A DNA stretch of 64,000 nt from Cannabis sativa (taxonomy: Eukaryota > Streptophyta > Magnoliopsida > Rosales > Cannabaceae): the NCBI RefSeq assembly GCF_029168945.1, contig NC_083602.1:47243442-47307441 (forward strand), read 5' to 3'. The notes below the pieces were generated by a model that saw only the letters and a list, made by a program, of their open reading frames with translations, did no database searches and was not told the origin of the DNA. The translations under genes and the position numbers were made by a program. Positions 1 to 10,321 of the stretch are shown here, piece after piece (positions within the stretch are counted from its first letter, which is position 1; every line of letters starts with the position of its first letter).

Positions 1-1073
1 CTATATGACCTAAACGTAAATGCCATAGATAAGTTTGTTCATCATTATCAATCTCTTTTCTTTTAAGGCTTCTAGGTCTAGCTACATTGAAAAGTTCAGT
101 ATTTAGTGAGATTTGTGTATTTGGTCTTAAAACATAAAGCCCTTGTTCCATGTGAGCAAACACATCTATGAAATCCATTACGAGAAATTGAACAATTTGA
201 ACTCGAAAAATTCAATATATAAGATTGTGTTTGTAAACATGAAACACTGATCAAGTTTCTACTAAAGTTTGGAATAAATAAAACATTTTCTAAAAGTAAA
301 AATTTCTGTTGAAACTTGATACGGGCTGTTCCTCTAGCTTCGACCGATACTAACTCGCCATTTCCAACTTTAAGCTTTAACTCTTCTGGAAGAAGATTTT
401 CCCAAGTTTCAAGCAGCTGTAATGAAGAACAGACATGGTTAGTAGACCCAGAATCAACAATCCATGTGGATTTGTCATTCTCTAAAACACATAATTGAAT
501 GACAAAAGCATTACCTTCGTTTGAATGGTTTAGATGAGGGGACATCGTTCTTCTTGATGTCCCTTTTCATTACAATTCGAACATAGAAGATCATGTCTGG
601 TAATTGTACTTGAAGAAGCAACTTTGTTAGAGCCTTCATGCTTAATCCTCCTCCTCTGATTAAAGTTTGCAAAACCAGGAGGTGGCATTGCAATCAAATT
701 CCGTTCATGGGCTCGTAATTCTGCTTCGAGCTTGTCCACGTCGGAGGAGTTAAAATTGTTGATCATGTAAGATACAACAATGCATTATACTCCGGAGGAA
801 GACTATTAAGAATGAATTGTACCCATTGTTCCTTTGATAATTTAATTCCACGTAGCTTTGCCTTTTGGAACTTCAGATTCATCATCAACGGTGCGAGTTT
901 ATGCAACTACCACGATGCATTTTCACACTATAGAGTTCTTTTGCTAAGATATTAACTAGGAGTGGATCGGGGTGAGGGTTATTTATATTGGCACTACAAC
1001 ACATCAATAAAACAGAAGTAAGATTTGGGTTCAATAAATTCATACACAAGTTCAGAAAATAACAAATAATCAC
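1..1073 (-). pseudogene. Decayed Copia gag-protease fragment
   Basis: Read on the minus strand, this is the end of a Ty1/copia gag followed by the start of pol. Around 780-900 is a gag stretch containing ILNSLPPEYNALL. At 530-766 comes a CCHC zinc knuckle (CSNCNEKGHQEERC), then at 96-545 an aspartic protease segment with the WIVDSGSTNH active-site motif and a downstream GNG. At 1-95 the pre-integrase motif YLWHLRLGH is readable. The pieces lie in different frames, with at least two frameshifts (near 535-545 and near 100), so no complete polyprotein is possible. The gag N-terminus is not recognisable. The rest of pol would lie left of position 1. The strand matches the LTR and primer site at 10302-12138, so I infer it is the body of that same element, now separated by a nested insertion. 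Confidence 0.85.
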
Positions 1074-2656
1074 TTATGTTATAAAAATACAAATAGTTTA
1101 TTTTCCAAGGTTTCCAACAAACTGATATAGTGTCCCGTTTAGGCGAGAGTCAAAGCATCATCCATTGAATAGAGTTGTCAATTCATCTAAAATGATAAAC
1201 ATTCTAGCAACCTTTTATGAGCTCCCACGATTGTTTCATGCTTTTGTAAGTCAAATACAGTCGCCACCATTAGGGTGATCAATACTAATATAAAACGCTT
1301 ACAAATAATACTTATCTTTCGAGATTAAACGGCGCTAACTTGCTAATGAACGTTCCTCCATTAGGGAGGATTACTCACTATAACAATAGCTATGTAAAAC
1401 CAACAATGGAGATAGAATGTCTCTTGATTAAGGCTCATTATTTTTTTTAAAAAAAAAATGTATTTTATTTAATCATTTATTTTACTCCATATTTTAGTAA
1501 TGAAAAATTACAAATTAAAGATGGTTTAGTTAAAAAAAAATATTTATATAAAAAAAATCCAACTTTAATTAAATTTCAATTATTATTTAAATTCGAAAAA
1601 TAAATTCAAAAATTAAACAAAAAAAATAATGGAATAAATTTGAAAAAATATCTTATTTAAGTTGTTTAGAAGAATCTAAAATATCCAACTTAAATATTTT
1701 TCAAATTAAAATTTAATTAAATATTAAAAATTAAGTTGTAACCACTTAATTTGAAAATATTCCATTTTAAGTTTATCCATATTTGAAAAAATATCAACTT
1801 AAAAAATATCCAAAGAATTTAATAACCAATTCTTAAAATTCCTCAACTTAATTTTTGAAATTTGAAATTCAAAAGATATTCAAATTTAAGTTGATTAGTT
1901 AGAAATAACTAATTTTTAACTTAAATAAGAATATTTAATGAAATAATTAAAATTAAGCTTTAGAAAGAATCTAGTTTGTTATAATTTTATATTTAATTAA
2001 AATACAAGAAAATACATATAGTTTATCTAGAATATAATTCATTAAACTATGTTTTTCTTAAATTAATTTCAAAATAAATGAAATTAATTATGTTGCTAAT
2101 CAATTTTTATTAGGTTAAACTAATTTAATTAACCTAGCACAGCTATCCAAATCAGGCAATGGGCCTTCACAATTGGGGTTGTTCGTGTGAGGGAGGGTTG
2201 GGTTCAGTATGTCGTACCCACTGTTATTGGCCCCCTAACTCTCACACAAAACCCAAAAGAGAGGAATTTAACCTTAAAATGAACAACTGTTATTAATTGA
2301 ATAGGCCCAAAAACTAAATGGGCCTAAATAAAATTTATCATGGTGTGACATTTTATTTAGCAACAACAACCTATATGCATCTATAACAAAAGTAAACATA
2401 TAGGCTCACACAGGCACACAGATTTGGATGGATCCTATCATGTTACTAGGTCATACATAGATGAAAGAAGAATGTAAAATTTACCTGTTACAAATTATTT
2501 ACTTGACCTATTGATAATGGAACCATGGGTTAAAATCATATCATTTTATCTATCAAAAAGTTAACCATGGCAATTTAGATCAAGCAATAATAGATTTTGT
2601 AAAACTTACACACAAGCTAAAACACATACTCCTGCAACAAGTTGAATTGGATAGTT
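1074..2656. other. AT-rich non-coding sequence, probable Copia leader
   Basis: No gene is visible. The stretch is very AT-rich (especially 1440-2100), with many stops in all frames. It sits between the gag fragment on the left and the Sirevirus-like insertion on the right. It resumes at 9175 after the insertion, and I infer that both parts are the untranslated leader of the minus-strand Copia element. If so, the leader is unusually long, about 2.7 kb. Confidence 0.5.
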
Positions 2657-2661
2657 GGATG

Positions 2662-4152
2662 TGTTAGCCCAAGATATGTTTCCAAGAGGGGGGGTGAATT
2701 GGAAATTTATACTAATTTCGGTAAATCAAAACTTTTAACACAAAATTAAGCAATTAGCCACTTAATCAAATAAAAGCAAGTAATATGGCAAGCAATATAT
2801 TATGACAAATAATCAAACTTGTAAAATAAAGAGTTTAAGGATTAGAAGATGCAAACTCTCGATTTTTACAAGGTTCGGTAGAACTATGCCACCTACGTCC
2901 TTGGTCTTCAAAGCTATGGACCTAGCTTTGAGTTCCAATATCGAGCCAAGTTAACGGGCTTGACTAACCCTTACAACCGGGGAATTTTTCACCAAGGTTT
3001 TTCCCAAACCTCTCACAATAGTTTTCTTCCAAGGACTATCAACCTCGCCGGATTGTTGAAGTGCCAATCTCACTTTTCTTGGGTTGTTTACAAAATCGGT
3101 GTCAACCTCACCTAAGACCGAGTTGTTTTTCTACCGGTGCCAACCTCACCTCTCAATACAATAAATATGTAATTTTGAAATACAAAGCAAACTCTCTCTA
3201 ATAAGATGGAAAACAAAGTAAAATCCTAGAGAGAATTGCAAGCACACTAGAGAAGATAAGAACAAGTTTGGCTCAAGTGTGTGTGGTTGGTGTGTTTATG
3301 AAAAGATGATAATTCTTTAGTTTAGAAAACTTAGAATGATATTATATGATGAATAGAAGCTCAACCAACCTACATTTTTGAGTGAAAAACGAGTTTATAT
3401 AGTGTAGGAATGAAAACTAGCCGTTTATAGCCGTTAGCACATTTTTCGAGGCCACTTCAGCCGTGATCCGGAATTCCGGATTGGTTACAACCGGAATTCC
3501 GGATGGGAACCGGAATTCCAGATGCAAAAGGTTCATTTTTTTCGAACTAAAACGTGCATAACTTTTTACTCGTTTATCCGATTTCAAAAATTCCAGTTGC
3601 GTTCTCTTAGTTAAATGATATGTGATCTTAAAAATCAATTTAGAAAATTTAGATATCATTTTTTGTGAAATAACTTGTCGCACAAGTTAGTGAGCCAAAC
3701 TTTTGAACTTATAAATCCTAGTGTACTATGCAAATCACTTTAACAAGACTAAAGCAAATTTATACCATTTGATTGTTTGTAGTCTTGATGTAGATGAGCT
3801 TCCTAGCTTGATTTGCATGTTTTGATCCCATGTTGACTTTTCCCGAGAGTTGACTTTTGACTTTGACTTTGACTTTGACTTTCGGGTTGACTTTTGACTT
3901 TGAGCTTTTTGAAGACCTCTTTTGAATAGGGTCTTGACTTGTTGATCCCTTGATGAATCTTTTGCTCTTATGAAGTACGAAGTAGTTTATATACTTGTTG
4001 AATCTACTTCTTTGATTATGTTTGACTTTACCGAGCAAATATGGATACTTTGTGAACTTGCTTGCAAAATGATCAGGAAAAGATTAGTAACAAATAATAA
4101 TCAAATATTTGTTTATCATCAAAATAAATGAGTGATGGACTTTTGGTCAACA
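2662..4152 (-). repeat. 3' LTR of the Sirevirus-like element
   Basis: 1491 bp, TG...CA termini, same length as the copy at 7679-9169. Visible elements are a minus-strand TATA box (TATATAA) at 3395-3401, three CCGGAATTCC palindromes between 3467 and 3519, and a cluster of TTGACT motifs at 3832-3904. Short open frames in it (3417-3683, 3760-4038) recur in the other LTR and are not genes. Confidence 0.95.
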
Positions 4153-4463
4153 TTCTCCCCCTTTTTGATGATATCAAAATATTTGATTATTTTAAAGGAA
4201 AGAAAAAGTAAATTGAAACATGTGGAGTTTAGCTCCCCCTTAATATATGCATATATTGTTTATACCGTTTTACCTTTGCATATTTATTGTTAACTTTTCT
4301 TAACATGACAAAGCTCCCCCTTAATCATATACTCAATAAACTTGTTAATACTTGAAAACATAATATGATTAATGCCAAAATAATCAATTCTAATATTTCT
4401 CCCCCTTTTGATTTCATCAAAAAGGGTGGGATAGGAAGCAAGGTCAAGCTATTTCTCCCCCTT
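4153..4463 (-). promoter_or_regulatory. Polypurine tract plus four extra PPT-like boxes
   Basis: The polypurine tract that primes plus-strand DNA synthesis abuts the 3' LTR at 4153-4167 (sense AAAAAGGGGGAGAA). The same core, CTCCCCCTT on the + strand, recurs at 4233-4241, 4314-4322, 4399-4407 and 4455-4463, giving five copies in about 310 bp. Repeated PPTs upstream of the 3' LTR are a known trait of Sireviruses. Only the LTR-adjacent copy is certain to be in the standard position. Confidence 0.8.
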
Positions 4464-5977
4464 AATCATACAAGATATGACTTGTATCAATGAAGCACAA
4501 TAGGTAAAGAGAAATTTCAAATGCATAAAAAGATGAAAGTTCATATAGTCAAAACAAGTTTAAACATTCATCTACCAAAAAAAAATATGTCAAAAACCTT
4601 GAAAATAAGAGATGCAGGTAAATAATTGCATGGTTATGACTCAAGTATGATAAAACTAACGTGTTCATGCACTTAAATCACTAAGATGACAAGAATTGAG
4701 ACTTTTTGGTAAGTTTTTCAAAAATTTAAGCAAAAACAACATATGTACCAAAAATTAGTTTCATGCATCCTTTTTGAAAAATTCTTTTTGTATCAGCTTA
4801 AACATGATTAATATGAAGTGTACAAGCTGGAAAAATAGAAAAAGCTTCAAAAATGAGAGATTTTGGCAAGTTTTACTCATTTTGGTCATATAAGGTCATT
4901 TTAAGCAACTTACTTACTAAAAATTGATTTTATGCAAAATTTTCATGCAAAATCTTTTTTGACAGCTGATATATGATAAAACAAACATGCGCAAACAAGA
5001 AAATCAGAAAAAAGTCAAAAATCCTAACTTTTCGGTAAGCTTTTCGATTTGCTTAAAAACTAGAAATCTACCAAAAATGAGTTCTATGCAACCAAATTGA
5101 AAAATTCTTTTTCCAGTAGGTCAAAAATATCAAATGTGAGGTGTACAAACTTACGGAATTGAATAATAATAAAAATTGAGCACGTTTGGAGAAAAACACT
5201 CTTTTAGGTCTCAAAAAGTCAAAATTATGCAAGATAGTACCAAAATCAAGATTTGAGCATTATTTTTGAAAAATTCATTTTGAGACAGTTTATATATGAG
5301 TATTTAGAGATGTACAAGCTTTCAAAACAACAATTTTCTCAATAATATGAAATTTTGGCTAATTTCACCCATTATGGCCTTAAAAAGTTAAAAATAAGCA
5401 AATGACATACCAAAATTTTGTTCAAAGTATATTTCAATCAAGAAAAACCTTTATGCATGCTAAATACACTCATTTGGACATGTTCAAACATATAAACACA
5501 TATACTAGCCAAATATGTAAAAATTCATATATTCACTAGTTCAAAGGTATGTCCAAAGTTCACCAAAAATTTGCATAATAACCTATAATCTGAATTTTTC
5601 AGCATGTATAGTTCAAGAATGTCAAGACTCAACTAATCAAAACTTTTATTCATAGAAATAGTATGTGACATACCAATTATGTATGTATGCATAAGAGAGT
5701 GAACAAGAAGGATCAAAAGCAAGTCAATTAGCCAAACACTTCAAATTTCATTTTCTTTTCATCTAGGTATCTTAATCTCATCAAAATAAGTAAAATTAAT
5801 AAGAATGATATTACCGATTCCCAAATTTGTTAATTTGGGTTGTGTTCAAGAATTGACATGCTCTTTTTCTATGCTTTTTGAGACTTGTTGGTAATGTAGG
5901 AACTTGGCATTCTTCTTTAAGCATCAACACCCAAGAGCCAACTTTGGTTCCTCTTTATTGATACCTACAAAACAAAC
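4464..5977. repeat. Non-coding 3' region with diverged ~160-bp repeats
   Basis: No gene is seen in the 1.5 kb between gag and the PPT cluster, where pol would normally lie. From about 4690 to 5465 the sequence falls into four to five strongly diverged units of roughly 155-170 bp. Each has the order: TTTTGG-AAG near the start, ACCAAAAAT, ATGCA, a run like GAAAAATTCTTTTT, ATATGA, then GTACAAGCT-type sequence and a run of A's. Unit starts are near 4698, 4854, 5023, 5180 and 5350. The rest is AT-rich without recognisable features. Confidence 0.55.
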
Positions 5978-7624
5978 TTATATCTTTCTTTTTGGTACCC
6001 ACATGACTTTGGGTCCTTTGATGTTAGTCTTTAAAACCTTTTGTATCCAAATAGCCTTACCAAAATAGGCATTCTTTTTCACATGGCAATAGGATTTAGT
6101 GTGACCATCTTGATTACAATAAGTGCAAATTAAGTTCAAATTACTAGATGACTTGACAAAGAAATTCTTAAGTAATTTTTGTTTCACACTAGTGTTATAT
6201 CCTATACCACTTTTTGAAAAAGCACATTTTTGACTCCCAAGCATCATTTCAAAATTCTCTTTTCCTTTTGTAAAATTGTAAACCACCTTGTTTAAATCAT
6301 CAATTTTAGCTTTCAAGTTTACAACATCTTTTTCAAATAAGGAACACTTTTTGCATTGGGTTTCAATTAAAAACTCATTTTCTTTTACTTTCAAAGCCTC
6401 AACTTCTTCAAGCAATAAACTTATTTTCTTTCTTTGAGTTGAGTTCTTAGCAAGCAATTTTTCAAAATCAACAAACAAATCATTAAAGGATTTTGATAAT
6501 TCATCATAAGACATATCAAGTGCATCATCATCACTTTCACTTTCAAAATCACTTGAATGGTCAGGATTACTTACCTTATCATCAATGGCCATAAAGCAAG
6601 TGTTGGCTATCTCATGTTGTTCATCTTCGGAACTTTCTTTCTCGCTTTCACTCCAAGTAGCCACCATTGCCCTTCTTCTATTCCTCTTTCTCAAGGGACA
6701 ATCCGTTTTCATATGACCGGGCTTTTTGCATTCATAGCAAGTAATTTGATCATCTTTTCTTGAGCTCTCCCTTGAGTTACTCCCTTTGTAAAATCTATTT
6801 GCATTCTTCTTGAACTTCAAAAACTTCTTAAATTTCTTTGTGAGTAGTGTTATATCCTCCATATCACTATCACCATGCTCACTAGCTTCACTATCATCAT
6901 GTGAAGTGGATTTGAATGCAATGGTGTTCTTCTTCTTTTTATCGACTTCCTCTTCTTCTTGAGCATTCATGAAAATCTCATGATTCATGAGAGAACCAAT
7001 GAGCTCTTCCAATGGTAGAGTTGAGAGGTCATTGGCTTCTTGGATGGCAACTACTTTGCCTTGGTAGGCTTTGGTGAGACTTCTCAAAATCTTGGTGACC
7101 ATATCTTTTTGTGTAAGTACCTTGCCAAGAGAGTTCAAACCATTAGTAATAGTTGTGAAACGAGTATACATGTTAGCAATGGTATCATGTTGTAACATCT
7201 TGAAATTTTCATATTGAGTAACTAAAAGTTGAATTTTAGTTTCTTTCATGGCACTAGTTCCTTGATGAGTTACTTCTAACATTTTCCACATATCATGAGC
7301 CGAGGAGGCTTGCTCAATATTTTTAAATATATCTCTATCTAATCCACATATTAAAGCATACTTAGCCTTAGCATTCTTAGACATCATCTTTTTATCATTT
7401 TCATTGTATGCATCATATTTCTTTACAGTTTCTACACCATCTACAACATGCATAGGAATGTAAGGACCATAACATACAATATGCCACAAATCATAATCAA
7501 TGGATTGAAGATACGTTTCCATTCTAATTTTCCAATAAGGAAAGTCTACCCCATCAAAGAATGGTGCTCTACTTGTGCTTAAACCTTCTAGCATGTTATT
7601 GTGTGAATTACTTGGAAACGTCAT
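5978..7624 (-). CDS. Sirevirus-type Gag protein
   Basis: Gag forms the virus-like particle and packages element RNA in the cytoplasm. The 548-residue frame starts with ATG at 7624, only about 40 bp after the primer site, which supports that start. Residues about 20-220 form the Copia gag core (PFFDGVDFPYWKIRMETYL near the N-terminus). Residues near 296-309 are a CCHC knuckle (CYECKKPGHMKTDC). An acidic and serine-rich stretch and a predicted coiled coil follow (about 350-470), and then a second knuckle-like CTYCNQDGHTKSYC near 500. It ends with WVPKRKI and a stop. In full-length relatives pol continues in frame from here; in this copy pol is missing altogether. The frame is intact, so the protein could still be made. 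Confidence 0.92.
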   Translation of the reverse strand: MTFPSNSHNNMLEGLSTSRAPFFDGVDFPYWKIRMETYLQSIDYDLWHIVCYGPYIPMHVVDGVETVKKYDAYNENDKKMMSKNAKAKYALICGLDRDIFKNIEQASSAHDMWKMLEVTHQGTSAMKETKIQLLVTQYENFKMLQHDTIANMYTRFTTITNGLNSLGKVLTQKDMVTKILRSLTKAYQGKVVAIQEANDLSTLPLEELIGSLMNHEIFMNAQEEEEVDKKKKNTIAFKSTSHDDSEASEHGDSDMEDITLLTKKFKKFLKFKKNANRFYKGSNSRESSRKDDQITCYECKKPGHMKTDCPLRKRNRRRAMVATWSESEKESSEDEQHEIANTCFMAIDDKVSNPDHSSDFESESDDDALDMSYDELSKSFNDLFVDFEKLLAKNSTQRKKISLLLEEVEALKVKENEFLIETQCKKCSLFEKDVVNLKAKIDDLNKVVYNFTKGKENFEMMLGSQKCAFSKSGIGYNTSVKQKLLKNFFVKSSSNLNLICTYCNQDGHTKSYCHVKKNAYFGKAIWIQKVLKTNIKGPKVMWVPKRKI

Positions 7625-7664
7625 GCTCTAGATTGTGAAATCTAATCAAATAATTTGAGCCCTT

Positions 7665-7676
7665 GCTCTGATACCA
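7665..7676 (-). promoter_or_regulatory. Primer-binding site, tRNA-iMet
   Basis: The minus strand reads TGGTATCAGAGC, the standard plant LTR-element site complementary to the 3' end of initiator tRNA-Met. It lies two bases inside the 5' LTR (which begins at 7679) and fixes the element's orientation. Confidence 0.95.
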
Positions 7677-7678
7677 AT

Positions 7679-9169
7679 TGTTAGCCCAAGATATGTTTCC
7701 AAGAGGGGGGGTGAATTGGAAATTTATACTAATTTCGGTAAATCAAAACTTTTAACACAAAATTAAGCAATTAGCCACTTAATCAAATAAAAGCAAGTAA
7801 TATGGCAAGCAATATATTATGACAAATAATCAAACTTGTAAAATAAAGAGTTTAAGGATTAGAAGATGCAAACTCTCGATTTTTACAAGGTTCGGTAGAA
7901 CTATGCCACCTACGTCCTTGGTCTTCAAAGCTATGGACCTAGCTTTGAGTTCCAATATCGAGCCAAGTTAACGGGCTTGACTAACCCTTACAACCGGGGA
8001 ATTTTTCACCAAGGTTTTTCCCAAACCTCTCACAATAGTTTTCTTCCAAGGACTATCAACCTCGCCGGATTGTTGAAGTGCCAATCTCACTTTTCTTGGG
8101 TTGTTTACAAAATCGGTGTCAACCTCACCTAAGACCGAGTTGTTTTTCTACCGGTGCCAACCTCACCTCTCAATACAATGAATATGTAATTTTGAAATAC
8201 AAAGCAAACTCTCTCTAATAAGATGGAAAACAAAGTAAAATCCTAGAGAGAATTGCAAGCACACTAGAGAAGATAAGAACAAGTTTGGCTCAAGTGTGTG
8301 TGGTTGGTGTGTTTATGAAAAGATGATAATTCTTTAGTTTAGAAAACTTAGAATGATATTATATGATGAATAGAAGCTCAACCAACCTACATTTTTGAGT
8401 GAAAAACGAGTTTATATAGTGTAGGAATGAAAACTAGCCGTTTATAGCCGTTAGCACATTTTTCGAGGCCACTTCAGCCGTGATCCGGAATTCCGGATTG
8501 GTTACAACCGGAATTCCGGATGGGAACCGGAATTCCAGATGCAAAAGGTTCATTTTTTTCGAACTAAAACGTGCATAACTTTTTACTCGTTTATCCGATT
8601 TCAAAAATTCCAGTTGCGTTCTCTTAGTTAAATGATATGTGATCTTAAAAATCAATTTAGAAAATTTAGATATCATTTTTTGTGAAATAACTTGTCGCAC
8701 AAGTTAGTGAGCCAAACTTTTGAACTTATAAATCCTAGTGTACTATGCAAATCACTTTAACAAGACTAAAGCAAATTTATACCATTTGATTGTTTGTAGT
8801 CTTGATGTAGATGAGCTTCCTAGCTTGATTTGCATGTTTTGATCCCATGTTGACTTTTCCCGAGAGTTGACTTTTGACTTTGACTTTGACTTTGACTTTC
8901 GGGTTAACTTTTGACTTTGAGCTTTTTGAAGACCTCTTTTGAATAGGGTCTTGACTTGTTGATCCCTTGATGAATCTTTTGCTCTTATGAAGTACGAAGT
9001 AGTTTATATACTTGTTGAATCTACTTCTTTGATTATGTTTGACTTTACCGAGCAAATATGGATACTTTGTGAACTTGCTTGCAAAATGATCAAGAAAAGA
9101 TTAGTAACAAATAATAATCAAATATTTGTTTATCATCAAAATAAATGAGTGATGGACTTTTGGTCAACA
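7679..9169 (-). repeat. 5' LTR of the Sirevirus-like element
   Basis: 1491 bp. As the 5' LTR it should carry the active promoter, read leftwards: TTGACT cluster at 8849-8921, palindromes at 8484-8497, 8508-8519 and 8527-8536, TATA box at 8412-8418, then transcription towards gag. The substitution at 8906 (G to A relative to the other LTR) removes one TTGACT. Confidence 0.95.
8412..8418 (-). promoter_or_regulatory. TATA box of the 5' LTR promoter
   Basis: TATATAA on the minus strand, 65-120 bp downstream (in transcript direction) of three CGG palindromes and about 430 bp downstream of the TTGACT cluster. Position and sequence fit the U3/R boundary. The start site itself cannot be seen. Confidence 0.65.
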
Positions 9170-9174
9170 GGATG

Positions 9175-10301
9175 TAGGATTTATTTAATTTAAAATAATT
9201 AATTTCGAAAATAATTAATAAATTAAAAAAAATATTTTTGGTTTTTAAATAAAATAAAATAATATTTAAAATTAAACATACAATTTTGAAAAATTAGGTT
9301 TTAACTAACCTAAATATCATTTCAAAAAAAATTTGCTAACCACTTTTTAAATTTTCATGTTATTTTATAAATTAAATATTCAATAAAATAAAAAAAGATA
9401 ATTAAATATCTTTTCTGATTTTATAATTTAATTTAAACAACAAAAATAACAAAATTTAAAAGTTAGCAAAATATCTTATATCTATTCAAAATATCACGAT
9501 TTTAGTAATCTTATTTAAAATTAAATAAGGTCAAATAATTTAAAAAAAATAGATTAATTTAAAAAAATAAATATATGACCTTAAATTTAAAAATAAGATA
9601 AAATAATCAAATTGAAAAATAAGATAGATAATTAAGCAAAAAAAAGATATTTACCTATTTTCAAGTTCAAATTACACTAATATCATAAATTAATTTTAAA
9701 AAATTCAATTAATTTAATTATGATAATTAGAATTGAAATAGGAATAGTAAATATCTAAATACAAAACCACACAAAAAATCGGAAGTTAATTCCATGAAAA
9801 AGCATGAAAAATTGAAGAAAACGAAAAAAATTGTAAGTGGTACAGACAATATGCATTGCGTACTGTCCGCGCGCGCACGAGAGGGTGTCTGGCAGAGGAA
9901 ACTCGGCGCTGGGGTATGCCAGCATGATTTCCGCACGCCAAATGGGGTTTCAGACACCCATGCGCGTGTTTCTCGGACAAAACTTGTCCTAACACACGTC
10001 TAGCCAATGGAATGGGCCATCCGCGCGCGCGTGGGACAGGTGATCACCCTATCTTTTTTCAAATCTTTAAAAAATCATAACTAATTCAAATATAATCGAA
10101 ATTGAGTTCTGTAAAAAAGTAAATTGCTTAATTTTTTTCCAAACTATCCAATAAAAATAATTCCAGAAACGAAAATTCAATTATTTTTCACAAAAGTTCA
10201 CAAACATCAATCAATAATCATACAACACACAAAATAACATGATACCATCCAAATCACATACAAATCATTTTAAGTCCAAATTTCATGCAATCAAATCAAT
10301 T
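9175..10301. other. Copia leader with a GC-rich inverted-repeat island
   Basis: This continues the non-coding sequence interrupted at 2656. 9175-9800 and 10050-10300 are AT-rich with nothing recognisable. 9845-10045 is an abrupt GC-rich island with CG-alternating runs (GCGCGC near 9868-9877 and 10021-10031) and inverted repeats: GGGTGTCTG at 9883-9891 against CAGACACCC at 9951-9959, and inside it CTGGCA at 9889-9894 against TGCCAG at 9917-9922. Short open frames here are not convincing genes. Confidence 0.5.
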
Positions 10302-10306
10302 ACCAT

Positions 10307-10319
10307 GGCTCTGAGGCCA
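10307..10319 (-). promoter_or_regulatory. Primer-binding site (mutated), tRNA-iMet
   Basis: The minus strand reads TGGCCTCAGAGCC, matching 11 of 13 bases of the initiator tRNA-Met complement, two bases inside the LTR that begins at 10322. It shows that 10322-12138 is a 5' LTR of a minus-strand element and not a solo LTR. The two mismatches suggest age. Confidence 0.8.
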
Positions 10320-10321
10320 GT

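Larger units (their letters stand above)
2657..9174 (-). mobile_element. Sirevirus-like gag-only Copia element with TSD
   Basis: A complete LTR-bounded insertion. The target duplication GGATG is at 2657-2661 and 9170-9174, and the element proper is 2662-9169 (6508 bp). Both LTRs are 1491 bp, begin TGTTA and end CAACA, and by eye differ at only three positions (3163/8180, 3889/8906, 4076/9093), so the insertion is young. Orientation is minus: the primer site is beside the right LTR and the polypurine tract beside the left LTR. The only coding region is gag (5978-7624). Protease, integrase, RT and RNase H are absent, so it must rely on enzymes supplied in trans. Multiple polypurine tracts, CGG palindromes in U3 and the gag type (zinc knuckles, C-terminal WVPK) point to the Sirevirus branch of Copia. 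Confidence 0.93.

Noticed and set aside
3417..4038. 88- and 92-codon frames repeated at 8434-9055
   Set aside because: They are LTR sequence; the lysine- and valine-rich stretch is the translated TTGACT cluster.
9794..10007. Overlapping frames on both strands in the GC-rich island
   Set aside because: They arise from the CG-rich inverted repeats; no domain or conserved start.
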